A stretch of 64,000 nucleotides of DNA from JANNMJ01 sp031425525 (GCA_031425525.1 JANPJM010000029.1:1-64000), one strand, 5' to 3'; numbered from the stretch's first letter, positions 7,667 to 16,621 are shown. Notes: a model not told the origin generated them from the sequence alone. Made by a program: numbers and translations.

Positions 7667-8623
7667 TTAGAGGTCGAGGTCATCGAGCGGAGAGGTAGGG
7701 CGTTTGTAGCGGGCAACGTGCGTGTAGATTTCGGTGGTCTTGAGGCTGTTGTGACCCAGTAGGCCTTGGATAATGCGGATGTCGGTGCCGGCTTCGAGCA
7801 GGTGCGTGGCGTAGGAGTGCCGCAGCATGTGCAGCGTGACGGGGCGCCGAATGCTGGCGCGCGCGGCGGCTTGTTTCACTACTTGCTGCAAACTACGCTC
7901 GCTGTAGGGTTCGCCGGGCGTCTGGCCCTCGAAAATGAACGTTACGGGGCGGTACTGCCGGGACTGTTCGCGTAGCAGAAGCAGCAGGTTTTGGGGCAAG
8001 GGTAGGTCGCGGTCTTTTTTGCCTTTGCCGGCGCGCACGTACAAGGTCATCCGGCTGGCGTCGATGTCGGTGGGCGTTAGAGCCAGTACTTCGCTCAGGC
8101 GCAAACCCAGGCCGTAAGCCAGCATCAGCATGGCGCGGTGCTTTAGGTTTTCGGTATGGATGAGGAGCGATTTTACGTCTTCTTTGCTCAACACTTTGGG
8201 GTTTTGGTCGGGGCGCTTGGGGCGCGGCAGTGCGTAGAACTGGCGCGGCTGGCTTTCCACGGCCTCATAGTAGAACTTGATGGCGTTGATGATCACATTT
8301 TGATACGCCTCGGAAATGCCCGTCTGGATGCGGGCGCTCAAGTAGTCCAAGACATCCTGGTGGGTGAGGTCGAGGGGTAGGCGGGGCGCGTGGTAGGCCA
8401 GAAATGCCAAAAACGCCTGACGGTAGTTTTTGAGGGTTTGCGGGCTGTAGCGTTTGAGCGTGATCTGCTGGCAGTAACGCGTTAGCAACTCATCGGCGGG
8501 CGATGGAGCGGGGCGCTCGACGGCGAGCGAAATTTTCGCCACGGCCACGTTGCCTTGCAGTGCCGTGAATTCGGGATCTTTGCTGAGATTGCCGATGAGG
8601 GTGATTTTGTTGAGGCCGCGCAT
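7667..8623 (-). CDS. Tyrosine recombinase with SSB-derived N-terminus
   Basis: This is a 318-residue protein. Residues 1-36 (MRGLNKITLIGNLSKDPEFT onward, then NVAVAKISLA) are the beginning of a single-stranded DNA-binding protein OB fold, cut before the fold is complete. From about residue 40 it is a tyrosine recombinase: an N-terminal SAM-like core-binding domain (about 42-125), then catalytic R175 (LGLRLSE), K202/K203, HMLRH (H265, R268), H291 (LLGH) and Y300 (IYTHV), ending TSPLDDL. The tail resembles integron-integrase-like Xer relatives. Start chosen at 8623 because a TATATTTG box sits five bases upstream, leaving no room for the ATG at 8653. The catalytic set is complete, so activity is plausible. 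No remainder of ssb is found at the other edge of the island. Confidence 0.85.
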   Translation of the reverse strand: MRGLNKITLIGNLSKDPEFTALQGNVAVAKISLAVERPAPSPADELLTRYCQQITLKRYSPQTLKNYRQAFLAFLAYHAPRLPLDLTHQDVLDYLSARIQTGISEAYQNVIINAIKFYYEAVESQPRQFYALPRPKRPDQNPKVLSKEDVKSLLIHTENLKHRAMLMLAYGLGLRLSEVLALTPTDIDASRMTLYVRAGKGKKDRDLPLPQNLLLLLREQSRQYRPVTFIFEGQTPGEPYSERSLQQVVKQAAARASIRRPVTLHMLRHSYATHLLEAGTDIRIIQGLLGHNSLKTTEIYTHVARYKRPTSPLDDLDL

Positions 8624-8627
8624 CGGG

Positions 8628-8635
8628 CAAATATA
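8628..8635 (-). promoter_or_regulatory. -7 box of the SSB-recombinase gene
   Basis: On the minus strand TATATTTG is an exact TAnnTTTG match ending five bases before the ATG at 8623. A TTG lies 15 bases further upstream, closer than the usual spacing of about 19. Transcription would start at or next to the ATG, implying a leaderless or very short-leader mRNA, perhaps inherited from an ssb gene. Confidence 0.5.
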
Positions 8636-8665
8636 GCGTTTGCGGGTGTGCAACCGGCGCGCTCC

Positions 8666-9151
8666 CTACAAATTCTTCCCACTGAAATACAACGGCAGCA
8701 ACTCCGCCGCGTCGGCCACCACGCGCACCGGCACGGTAGCATCCGGGCAAGCCATCAGCACGGCAATGGGCGCGTTTTGATGCACGCGCACCTCCAGTAA
8801 ACTCTGCCGGCAGAGGCCGCACGGCGCGAGGGGCGAGTGCTGGAGTGGTCGGTCGGTTTGGTAGGTCACGGCGATGGCTACCACTGGCGGGCCTTTCATA
8901 TCGAGTACCCCCAGCACCACGCGCTCGGCGCAGACGCCCACCGGGAAGGCGGCGTTTTCGTGGTTGGCGCCCGTCAGGATTTCGCCGGAGGCAAGCAGCA
9001 GCGCCGACCCCACCCGGAAACCCGAATACGGCGCGTACGAATGACTTACGGCCGTTTCGGCCGCCGCCAGCAAGCGGGCTTCGTCGGGCGTGAGGTCGGG
9101 GCGAAGAACGTCGCGGTACGAGATGGAGAGCGAGTGATCGGCAGCAGACAT
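8666..9151 (-). CDS. cdd: Cytidine deaminase
   Basis: This 161-residue protein is of the short tetrameric cytidine deaminase type, which converts (deoxy)cytidine to (deoxy)uridine in pyrimidine salvage. NHENAAFPVGVCAER carries the zinc-ligand cysteine and catalytic glutamate (CAE), and PCGLCRQ supplies the PCxxC zinc ligands. YAPYSGFRVGSALL is the substrate-binding segment. Start set at the ATG at 9151 (MSAADHSL); the frame is open further upstream but that part overlaps non-coding sequence before the protease stop. It reads toward the island with 42 bases to the recombinase ATG, suggesting it borders the insertion. C-terminal LYFSGKNL matches the usual end of the family. Confidence 0.95.
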   Translation of the reverse strand: MSAADHSLSISYRDVLRPDLTPDEARLLAAAETAVSHSYAPYSGFRVGSALLLASGEILTGANHENAAFPVGVCAERVVLGVLDMKGPPVVAIAVTYQTDRPLQHSPLAPCGLCRQSLLEVRVHQNAPIAVLMACPDATVPVRVVADAAELLPLYFSGKNL

Positions 9152-9252
9152 ACGGTGGGCGCGGGTGGCGAAACGGGGCGCAAAGATGCGGCCCGGCATC
9201 ACTCCACGGTGGCGCGACGGTGGTTGAGAGACAGCTCGGCGCTTGTCGAAAC

Positions 9253-12200
9253 TTACTCCCGCACCAACCGCTTCACCGCCACCCCGCCGCCCGTTTGCAC
9301 GCGCACCGAGTACACCCCGTGCGGCTGGCTGCCAAGCGCGAGGGCCACTTCGCCGGCCGCCGCATCGAGCGTCAGTACTACCCGGCCCACGGCATCGAAA
9401 ACGGTGATGCGCGCCGCCATGGGTAACTTCAGGCGGGCGGTGCCGGTAGTGGGGTTCGGGTACAGCTGCAAGGCGCCCGCCGCCGTTTCGGGCAACCCCG
9501 TAATGGTAGCCACGATGGCATTGGAAGGCGGCGAAACGCACCCCGCCGGGCTAGCCAGCGTGGCCGTGTACGTGCCGTTTTGGGCGGCAGTGGATAACGT
9601 GAGCGTGACGCTGGGTGTCGCCGGCAGCGCCCCGCCGTTGAAGTAAAACTGCACGGGCTGCCCGCCCGCCGCCGTCAGCAGCAGCAACCCGCTGGGTTGT
9701 GGTGTGGGTACCAAAACCGGCGCTGCCGGAATGGTATCGACCACGGCCAGCACCGGTACGCGGTCGCCCTCGCGCCCCAGGCGCGTGGTGGTACTCACGA
9801 AAAATGTGTCGGTGGCGGCGATGGTGGGCTGGTACGTGGGTGTGGCGGCCAGCACCGGGCCGGTGCCGCGCGCGTACCAGCGGTAGCCGCCCCGCGTGGG
9901 CGCGCCGGTGGCGGTCAGCAGCACGGCGCCGGGGCCGCAGCGGCTCGCGCCGATGCCTACGGGTACGGTCGGGAGTTGCTGCGTGGCATCGAAAAGGGCT
10001 TTGGCCGAATCGGCGGCGGCCGTCAGCTCGGCCAGCGACGGGGCCGCGAGAATGGCCCACGCCACCTGCACCGTGTCCTGCGGGGCCAGACGCGGTAGCG
10101 CGGCGCGTACGAGGTGCGCCACATCGGTGCCGCCGCCCGTGGTGCCGGCGGTGGTCGGCGTGCCGGCAGCTGCCACCAGCGCGGCCCATTTTTCGGCGGT
10201 GGTCAGGCCGTCGGTGGCGTTGATCGGGCCGGGGGCGGTGGCATTGAGCTGGTCGAAGGCGTAGGTGGCGGCGGGCTGCGCGGTCAGGAGCTGGAGCGCG
10301 GCGTAGGCGGTATCGGCGCCGGGGCGGGCGCTGGCGACGTACGCTAGGCGGCGCGCGCCGTCCCAGCGGGCCACGTTGTGCGGGGCTTGCCCAATGTCCC
10401 AATCAGCAAAAAGGCCCGCGTAGAGCGTCCGCAGCGTATCAGCGGTTTGGTTGATGATACCGTATTCCACGAAGGCGGCGCGCGCACACCCGGCCATCAG
10501 CGTGTTCCAGGCGCGTTGGGTGACACGGACACCGGCTTGCGCGGGGCCGGCGGTATCAGCAAAAATGCCGGTCGCGGTTTGGGCTGCCCACGGCAGGTGC
10601 GCGCTGAAACGGATGGGATTGATGGTCTGAAAATCGTCATCGGGCTGCCCGGCCGTGGCCGAGCGGAGGCGGTCGGACACGCGATCCGGGGCGGCGCCCA
10701 CCAGCAGCCCGCCTTCGCTCAGGAGGCGGTCGCCGCCGGGCAACAGCGCCACCGAGCGCCCGAAACGCGGGTCGGCGTGGTCGTAGCCGAGGTCGCCGCC
10801 GCTCGTGACGGTGGCGCCGATGGCGGTGGCATCCAAGGTGATGTAGGCCGGGTTCAGCACCACCGACACGTACTCGGCATCGCGGTAGCCGCCGGCCGTA
10901 TCGGCGAAGCCAAACCGCAGCGATACCCGCGTATTTGGCACGGAAGAAGGTGGTAGCACCACCCGAAATGCCTGTCCGGGGGCCAGAAACACGGTATCGA
11001 GCGTGCCCACCGGGCCGAATGTCCGGGTTGGGCTGCCCAGCACCTGCACGCCCGCCGTCGGCGAAGAAAACGTTACCCGCAGCCCGCCGAGCGGTGCCAA
11101 CAGGTTGCGGAACGAGGCGTTCACGGTGAGCGTATCGCCGCCGTAATACTCGGTATCCGCCCGGATGCTCGTCGTACTCAAACGGACACTCCGCAGTGCC
11201 GGGTCGGCGAGGGCGCGGAGCATATCGAGGCGCCCGCGCCCGATCAGCTCGCGGTACGCGGCGTTGCCGGATAGCGCAAAAATGCTCGTGTCGGCCGAAA
11301 TGCGCACGCGCTCGGCCGCTTGGGCAGCCGTGAGACCGGGGAAGCGCGTGCGTACCAGCGCCACCGCGCCCGCCACCAACGGCGAGGCAATCGAGGAGCC
11401 GCTGGTGGGGCCGTAGGTCGAGTCGGTTTGGTACTGCGCCGTGATGATCTGCCGCCCCGGCGCCCCCAGACTGATGCGGTGCGAGAAGGTAGCGGTGGGC
11501 GCCTTGGTGTCGTCGCGCGCCAGCGAGGCCACGGCCAGCACGCCGGGGTACGAGGCGGGGTAAAATTCGAGGTAGGCGTTGGTGTTGCCGGCGGCGGCCA
11601 CCACTACGGCGTCGCGGTTTCGGATGGCGTACGCGATGCAATCCTGCTCGTACTGCGACCAATTCCCCACGCCGCCCCACGAGCAGTTGATGACGCGGCA
11701 GCCGTGGTCGGCGGCGTATACGATGCCTTCGTAACCGGCAAACCCGCCGGCCGTGGTCGAGTTGTAAATCTTGATCGGCAGGAACCGGCAGTTGAAGCCG
11801 CTGCCCGCGCCGCCGCGTCCGTTGTTGGCCGCCGCCGACGATACCCCGCTGACCTGCGCGCCGTGGTGAGGTTGGGCGTTGCTCACGTTGGTGGCGGTAA
11901 TGCTGGGGTCGTTGTCGTTGTCGGCCAAGTCCCAGCCCCGGTAGTTGTCCAGGTAGCCATCGTTGTCGTCGTCGAGGCCGTTGGGCGGGTCGGCGCGGTT
12001 GAAGGCGATCTGCGATTTGAGGTCTTGATGCGTGAGGCGGGCGCCGGTATCGGTGATGCCGACCACGACGGTGGTATCGCCGTCCTCGATGTCCCAGGCG
12101 CGGTAGGCGCGAATATTTTTGAGGTGATACTGGCCGCCGGTGGCGAGAGTCGAATCGGCGAGCGGGTCGTTCGGTTCGAGCAGCAAATTGCGGCGGTAAT

Positions 12201-12633
12201 GCGGCTCCACCCACGCTACGGCGCCAGTGCCGAGCAGGCGCCGCTGCACCTCGGCAAAGGGCACGTTGGCCGGTACCCGCACGCGGTACGTCAGCCGCAA
12301 ATCGACGCTGCCGGGCCGCTTGGGGTCGGGCGCCACCGCGCGCGGAAACGGCTGCCGGAGCGCCCGTGCGTTCAACGCCGCGAGGGCGGCACGCAGTCCG
12401 TCGTGGTCGATTGTGGTGAGTTGGCCTAGTGCCCGATAAGCCGGTTTCAGCTTAAAAACCACTTCGCCGGGCTCGGCCACCGCCACGTTCACCGGTGCGC
12501 TGCTGGGCGCGCTTGCGGGTGGGCGGGAAGCCGCGCTTACTGGCAATCGGCAGTTGGTTTGTCCAAGTGCTACGGTACTTGGCAGCAGGGCAATTGCCGA
12601 AAGCCACAACCTCAAAAAGCTAGAAGTACGCAT
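9253..12633 (-). CDS. Secreted subtilisin-like (S8) protease with T9SS sorting domain
   Basis: This 1126-residue protein has a signal peptide MRTSSFLRLWLSAIALLPST ending near VALGQT, then a propeptide-like region (EVVFKLKPAYRALGQL). The S8 catalytic domain follows, with Asp in GITDTGARLTH (about 194), His in QPHHGAQVSG (about 257) and Ser in SGSSIASPLVAG (about 411). A long beta-sandwich-rich middle precedes a C-terminal type A sorting domain (LYPNPTTGTARLKLP near the end, finishing VKRLVRE). Family knowledge: such tails direct export through the type IX secretion system and cell-surface attachment. Start moved to 12633 because the preceding 14 codons hold no signal sequence. Substrate unknown; likely degrades extracellular protein. 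Confidence 0.9.
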   Translation of the reverse strand: MRTSSFLRLWLSAIALLPSTVALGQTNCRLPVSAASRPPASAPSSAPVNVAVAEPGEVVFKLKPAYRALGQLTTIDHDGLRAALAALNARALRQPFPRAVAPDPKRPGSVDLRLTYRVRVPANVPFAEVQRRLLGTGAVAWVEPHYRRNLLLEPNDPLADSTLATGGQYHLKNIRAYRAWDIEDGDTTVVVGITDTGARLTHQDLKSQIAFNRADPPNGLDDDNDGYLDNYRGWDLADNDNDPSITATNVSNAQPHHGAQVSGVSSAAANNGRGGAGSGFNCRFLPIKIYNSTTAGGFAGYEGIVYAADHGCRVINCSWGGVGNWSQYEQDCIAYAIRNRDAVVVAAAGNTNAYLEFYPASYPGVLAVASLARDDTKAPTATFSHRISLGAPGRQIITAQYQTDSTYGPTSGSSIASPLVAGAVALVRTRFPGLTAAQAAERVRISADTSIFALSGNAAYRELIGRGRLDMLRALADPALRSVRLSTTSIRADTEYYGGDTLTVNASFRNLLAPLGGLRVTFSSPTAGVQVLGSPTRTFGPVGTLDTVFLAPGQAFRVVLPPSSVPNTRVSLRFGFADTAGGYRDAEYVSVVLNPAYITLDATAIGATVTSGGDLGYDHADPRFGRSVALLPGGDRLLSEGGLLVGAAPDRVSDRLRSATAGQPDDDFQTINPIRFSAHLPWAAQTATGIFADTAGPAQAGVRVTQRAWNTLMAGCARAAFVEYGIINQTADTLRTLYAGLFADWDIGQAPHNVARWDGARRLAYVASARPGADTAYAALQLLTAQPAATYAFDQLNATAPGPINATDGLTTAEKWAALVAAAGTPTTAGTTGGGTDVAHLVRAALPRLAPQDTVQVAWAILAAPSLAELTAAADSAKALFDATQQLPTVPVGIGASRCGPGAVLLTATGAPTRGGYRWYARGTGPVLAATPTYQPTIAATDTFFVSTTTRLGREGDRVPVLAVVDTIPAAPVLVPTPQPSGLLLLTAAGGQPVQFYFNGGALPATPSVTLTLSTAAQNGTYTATLASPAGCVSPPSNAIVATITGLPETAAGALQLYPNPTTGTARLKLPMAARITVFDAVGRVVLTLDAAAGEVALALGSQPHGVYSVRVQTGGGVAVKRLVRE

Positions 12634-12684
12634 CGTTCGATAAGGAAGAAATCGGAAACAGAACACACAACTCAATCTCAGAAT

Positions 12685-12831
12685 TTGTCATTGCGAGGAG
12701 GCTTTGCGGTTGCGAGCGTAGCGCGGCAAAGCAATCTCGCGTTAGACAAGTTGCGCCGCGCCTGATGCGAGATTGCCACGTCGGCCCTTCGTCCCTCAGG
12801 GTAAACTCCAAGCCTCCTCCTCGCAATGACA
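12685..12831. repeat. Palindromic element, TGTCATTGCGAGGAGG family, copy 3
   Basis: The ends TTGTCATTGCGAGGAGGC and GCCTCCTCCTCGCAATGACA match the copies at 4345 and 4474. The interior differs and includes GGCCCTTCGTCCCTCAGGG. It lies between divergent protease and paaN genes, upstream of both. Confidence 0.85.
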
Positions 12832-12883
12832 GAACATTAGTCGGTAGAAACCACAAACAAAAACCTCCACCCAACCCACCCGC

Positions 12884-12891
12884 TACCTTTG
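12884..12891 (+). promoter_or_regulatory. -7 box upstream of paaN
   Basis: TACCTTTG fits TAnnTTTG and lies 77 bases before the paaN ATG. No TTG -33 is visible at standard spacing. Confidence 0.4.
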
Positions 12892-12968
12892 CAGAGTGGC
12901 GCGGCGGCCCCGGCTAAGATACTGCTTTCGCCGGGCTGCGTGTCGTTTGTTTCCTCCTTTCAACCCAT

Positions 12969-14642
12969 ATGTCGCTTTTCTCTCAACACAGCGCCGTCCT
13001 CGAACGCGCCGTACAGGCGCTCCACGAGCGCACGTTCTTCGCCCACTACCCCGAAGCGCCGAGCCCCGAGGTGTACGGCCCCGACGCCGACGCCCACGGC
13101 CGGGCCGCCTTTGAGGCCCAGCTTGGGCAGCCGTTCACGGCGCTGCGCCAGCCCGACCCCGCCGCCTGGGCGGGCCAGGAAGAGTCGCCCTACACCAGCC
13201 AGGCACTCGGCGTGACGTACCCGTATTTCGCCCCCGCCACCCTCGTGGCGCGCGCGCGCGGAGCCTTTGATGCGTGGCGCAAAACCAGCCCCGCCGACCG
13301 CGCCGCGCTCCTCATCGAGGCGCTCGACGCGCTCCGGCCGCGCTTTTTCGATATTGCCTACGCCACGATGCACACCACCGGGCAGGCGTTCATGATGTCG
13401 TTTCAGGCGAGCGGCCCGCACGCCGCCGACCGCGCGCTGGAAGCCGTGGCCGCTGGCTATGAGGAACTCACGCGCTTCCCCGAACACACGATTTGGGAGA
13501 AACCGATGGGCAAATACAGCTTGCGTTTGCGCAAAGAGTGGCGGGCGGTGCCGAAGGGCGTCGCGCTCGCCATCGGCTGCTCGACGTTCCCGACCTGGAA
13601 CACCGTGCCGGGGATGTTTGCGTCGCTCGTGACGGGTAATCCCGTGATCGTCAAGCCGCATCCTAAATCGGTGCTGCCCATCGCCATCGTGGTGGCCGAA
13701 GTGCAGCGCGTGCTGGAAGCGCACGGGCTGCCGGCCGCCATCTGCCAGTTGGCCGTCGATGCCGACGACCACCTCATCACGCAGGAGCTGGCCGAAGACC
13801 CCGCCGTCAAACTCATCGATTACACCGGCGGCACGGCCTTCGGCGAGTACGTCGAGAGCCTCGGCGCGAAGGGGAAAGTGACGTTCACGGAGAAAACGGG
13901 CGTCAATTCGGTCATCCTCGATTCGTGCGCCGACCTCGATAAAGTGGTGCAGAACTTGGCGTTCTCCGTCTCGCTCTATTCGGGGCAGATGTGTACGGCG
14001 CCGCAAAACTTCTTCATCCCCGAAACCGGCGTGCTGGTCAACGGCGAACCGGTGCCGTACGCCGAGGTGGTGCAACGCCTTACGGCCGCCATCACGGGCC
14101 TGGCCACCAACCCCAAGGCGGCGCCGCACGTGTTCGGCGCCATCCAAAACCCGCTCACGCAGCAGCGGGTGGCCGGAATGGCCGATTCGGGCCTCACGAG
14201 CGTCCTCGCCTCCGGGCCGGTTGATAACCCCCAGTTTGCCGCCGCGCGCACCTGTTCGCCGACGGTATTGGAAGTCTCCGCCGACCAGGAAGCCCAGTTC
14301 AGCCAGGAACTGTTCGGCCCGATTGCGCTCGTCATCAAAACCCGCGACTCGCACCAGTCCGTGGAGCTGGCGGCGCGGCTGGCGGCCTCGCACGGCGCGA
14401 TTTCGTGCGCTGCCTACACCACCGATGCGGCCCTCAAAACTGAAATCATGGATCAGATGAGCCTCGCCGGTACCGCCGTCAGCTTCAATCTGACGGGCAA
14501 TATCTACGTCAACCAAAACGCGGCTTTCTCCGATTTCCACGTCACGGGCGGCAACCCCGCCGGCAACGCCTCTTTCACCAATCCCGAGTTTGTGCAGAAG
14601 CGCTTTACGTGGGTCGGCTTCCGCGAACCGGCGGAGGGGTAG
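12969..14642 (+). CDS. paaN: Aldehyde-dehydrogenase-type phenylacetate degradation protein PaaN
   Basis: This 557-residue protein matches the single-domain PaaN of Bacteroidota and Burkholderia rather than the two-domain PaaZ. The first about 90 residues (YPEAPSPEVYGPDADAHG) are characteristic of that group. The aldehyde dehydrogenase fold follows with NAD-binding and catalytic elements: GCSTFPTWN, VIVKPHPKS, YTGGTAFGEYV (about 282-292), Glu in FTEKTG (about 307) and nucleophile Cys in LYSGQMCTAPQNF (about 341). The expected role is oxidation of a ring-cleavage semialdehyde or related aldehyde in phenylacetyl-CoA catabolism. No other paa genes are in the window, so the pathway link rests on family resemblance. 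It has its own promoter box and terminator. Confidence 0.85.
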   Translation: MSLFSQHSAVLERAVQALHERTFFAHYPEAPSPEVYGPDADAHGRAAFEAQLGQPFTALRQPDPAAWAGQEESPYTSQALGVTYPYFAPATLVARARGAFDAWRKTSPADRAALLIEALDALRPRFFDIAYATMHTTGQAFMMSFQASGPHAADRALEAVAAGYEELTRFPEHTIWEKPMGKYSLRLRKEWRAVPKGVALAIGCSTFPTWNTVPGMFASLVTGNPVIVKPHPKSVLPIAIVVAEVQRVLEAHGLPAAICQLAVDADDHLITQELAEDPAVKLIDYTGGTAFGEYVESLGAKGKVTFTEKTGVNSVILDSCADLDKVVQNLAFSVSLYSGQMCTAPQNFFIPETGVLVNGEPVPYAEVVQRLTAAITGLATNPKAAPHVFGAIQNPLTQQRVAGMADSGLTSVLASGPVDNPQFAAARTCSPTVLEVSADQEAQFSQELFGPIALVIKTRDSHQSVELAARLAASHGAISCAAYTTDAALKTEIMDQMSLAGTAVSFNLTGNIYVNQNAAFSDFHVTGGNPAGNASFTNPEFVQKRFTWVGFREPAEG

Positions 14643-14675
14643 TTTCGAGTTTCGAGTTACTAGGGCTCGAAGGCC

Positions 14676-14714
14676 AAACGCCCCGGCTGCGCGATTGCGC
14701 GGCCGGGGCGTTTT
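14676..14714 (+). terminator. Rho-independent terminator after paaN
   Basis: AAACGCCCCGGC (14676-14687) pairs with GCCGGGGCGTTT (14702-14713) and is followed by T residues. A TTTCGAGTTTCGAGTT word run (14643-14658) precedes it. Confidence 0.8.
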
Positions 14715-15332
14715 CATTATCAGCAGCAGGTGAATGCGCAGCGGAACGTAGGGTGGAGCGTAGCTCGGCCATCCCGGCGGCTAGACGTTAGAGGCGAAGC
14801 TTCGCTCCGCCTCACGATTCGGCCTGCAAGCGCTAATCTATTGGGTATTGGCTGCGCGAGCTGGGGTCGTACGCCAGCCAGTGCTGCCGAAGATCGGGTG
14901 GGGCGACAACGGCGGTCGGAGGCGTTGCGGTGGCGGGCGTCGGCGGCGCGTTCCAGTCGGGTGCAACGGGTAGCGATTCCGGTGTTTTGCTGAAAGGTGA
15001 AATAGGCCGACCCTCGGCCGGGTGCCGGGCAAGTAAGTAAGGGAATGCCATAACGTAGGCGCTAAAAGTGAAAACCGATGAGACGTAGCTGGTGCCCGCA
15101 AGCGGTCGTGCGAGCCGCGCGGGTTGTAGGTGGGGTATGCTCTACGCCGTTTTGGGGCGGGAGTTTTGCGCGCCGCCGCTTCCCCGAAAAACTTTTTTTC
15201 GAGCGGTGGGTACTGCTTGGTAAGGCTACTGCCTGTGGCGGCTTCCAAGGCGAAAATCACGCGCTTGGCCTCCACCTTATGCTACCGAGTCTCACCCAAT
15301 TTCTCCCCGCCATTTCCCCTCATCCATCGGCC
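14715..15332. other. Intergenic region with a doubtful small minus-strand ORF
   Basis: I see no confident gene in these 618 bases. A 72-codon minus-strand frame (14833-15051) starts MAFPYLLARHPAEGRPISPF and is rich in Pro, Ala and Thr, with composition unlike an obvious domain. It has no clear promoter, so I leave it as a possible hypothetical only. A small palindrome (GGCGAAGCTTCGCTCC) lies at about 14801-14816. Confidence 0.35.
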
Positions 15333-15614
15333 ATGAACGTTCACCACTCTGTTGATGCGCAGGCTTTTACCGTCGAAATAGATGGTCGCGAGGCCGAGTT
15401 GACGTATGCCCGGCCGCGCGCCGATGTCATCGATTTTCAGCACACCTGGGTCGATGAAGAATTGCGGGGGCGCCACGTTGGCGATGCGCTCGCTGCGGCT
15501 GCCCTGAATTTCGCTAAGACCGAAAACCTGCACATCCGAACCAGTTGCGCCTTCGTGGCCGCCTACGTCAAGCGCCACCCGGAATGGGAGGCACTGCGGG
15601 CAACCACAGCGTAA
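15333..15614 (+). CDS. Short GNAT-like N-acetyltransferase (YjdJ/GTLF3B type)
   Basis: This 93-residue protein has the compact acetyltransferase pattern of the COG2388 family: a beta-rich start (FTVEIDGREAELTYARP), FQHTWVDEELRGRHVGDALA in place of the acetyl-CoA pyrophosphate loop, then TSCAFVAAYVKRHPEW at the C-terminus. These small GNATs are widespread in Bacteroidota and uncharacterised as to substrate. The frame is open back to 15078, but the upstream part has no domain, and MNVHHSV at 15333 is the natural start. Its last 47 bases overlap the end of the convergent VOC gene. Confidence 0.8.
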   Translation: MNVHHSVDAQAFTVEIDGREAELTYARPRADVIDFQHTWVDEELRGRHVGDALAAAALNFAKTENLHIRTSCAFVAAYVKRHPEWEALRATTA

Positions 15615-16254
15615 CCGGCGCAGTGCCGGGCAGCGACGTCAGTTCGACCTCAACCGGACCCAGCGCGCTGGCGATGGCTGTCGGGTACCACGCTCGCCCC
15701 GGCGGCACCACGATGAGCAAGCCTGAATCGTCGCCGACGACCGCAAACTGCGTCGACGCCGGCTGGCGCGCAAAAACGGACAAGCCGTAGGTCGCTTGCA
15801 GGTGTGCGACAAACGCCGCCGGGTCGGGCACCACCAGCCCGATTTCGCTCAAGCCGCGCACATCAGTTGCCGAAAAGTCTCCTTTTGGTGGTCTAACTAT
15901 CTCGGCCTGCCGCCCGATTACCTCCAGAATATTACCCGCCGGGTCGAGCGCGTACGCACTTCGGGCGAGCCAATTGGGAAATTCGGCAATGCGTGCGCCG
16001 TTCACCGGCAGGAGCGGGGCTGCCCCGGCGAGCCAATCGGCGGCAGCCTCCACAGCAGCGTACGCCACGCTGAAAGCCAGGTGGTAGGGCGCCACATCTG
16101 TAGTGCTGTGCGCGAAAGTCAAACGCCCGGCGCCCACCGCCAACGTCACCGCCTCCGCCGAATGCGCCACTACCGGCAGCCCAAGTTGCCGACCGTAAAA
16201 ATCGGCCAGCGCGGCTACCTCGGTAGTCCAGAGCGTCAAGGCAGTGAGGTGCAT
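15568..16254 (-). CDS. Two-domain VOC (glyoxalase-like) protein
   Basis: This 228-residue protein has two VOC modules. The first starts MHLTALTLWTTEVAALADFY (residues 1-115), with RSAYALDPAGNILEVIG closing it. The second starts SEIGLVVPDPAAFVAHL (about 134) and includes QFAVVGDDSGLLIVVPPGR. The arrangement resembles CatE-like dioxygenase/glyoxalase proteins of about 230-280 residues. DPAGNILEV carries the glutamate common at the metal site of module one; module two ends weakly. Enzyme activity is not inferable. It overlaps the GNAT gene tail to tail by 47 bases. Confidence 0.75.
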   Translation of the reverse strand: MHLTALTLWTTEVAALADFYGRQLGLPVVAHSAEAVTLAVGAGRLTFAHSTTDVAPYHLAFSVAYAAVEAAADWLAGAAPLLPVNGARIAEFPNWLARSAYALDPAGNILEVIGRQAEIVRPPKGDFSATDVRGLSEIGLVVPDPAAFVAHLQATYGLSVFARQPASTQFAVVGDDSGLLIVVPPGRAWYPTAIASALGPVEVELTSLPGTAPVTLWLPAVPPIPGGA

Positions 16255-16303
16255 AAGCTGGAGAAGGCGACGCGGAACTACCCCGAAAAATAGCTAGCCG
16301 CCG

Positions 16304-16621
16304 TCAATCAAACAGGCGTGCAATATCCTGCCGCAGCGTTTCCACGCCGCTTTTCAGGTCGGCCCACACCGATTCGCCTTCCGGCGCCGCGTTGGCGTCG
16401 CGGAGGCCGGCTTGCAGCAGCGCGCGCTTACGTTCGAGGCCCGCCAGATGCTCGTGGTAGGTGTGGGTGGCGGGCGAGTCGGCGGCCGTGGCGTGGGCGC
16501 GCCGCCGCAGCGTATCGATTTTAGCATCGAGTTCGCTCAACGCTTCCTGCACCTGCGCAGCGGAGAGGTGGCGCGGGGCGCGTTGATGGTCGGGCGGGAT
16601 GGGCATCGAGGGAGTTTCCAT
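16304..16621 (-). CDS. Hypothetical short coiled-coil protein
   Basis: This 105-residue soluble, helical protein is not one I recognise. HLSAAQVQEALSELDAKIDT and the segment HEHLAGLERKRALLQAGL show heptad-like leucines, suggesting an antiparallel coiled coil. The end (VETLRQDIARLFD) is also helical. Start is at 16621 (METPSMPIPP) or the second Met at 16606. Fifty bases separate it from the VOC gene downstream, so the two may be co-transcribed. Confidence 0.55.
   Translation of the reverse strand: METPSMPIPPDHQRAPRHLSAAQVQEALSELDAKIDTLRRRAHATAADSPATHTYHEHLAGLERKRALLQAGLRDANAAPEGESVWADLKSGVETLRQDIARLFD

Noticed and set aside
9151..9541. N-terminal extension of cytidine deaminase
   Set aside because: The extension is Arg/Gly-rich, overlaps the end of the protease gene on the same strand, and normal Cdd begins near MSAADHS.
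12960..14717. 585-codon minus-strand open frame opposite paaN
   Set aside because: Arg/Gly/Ala-rich shadow of paaN without motifs.
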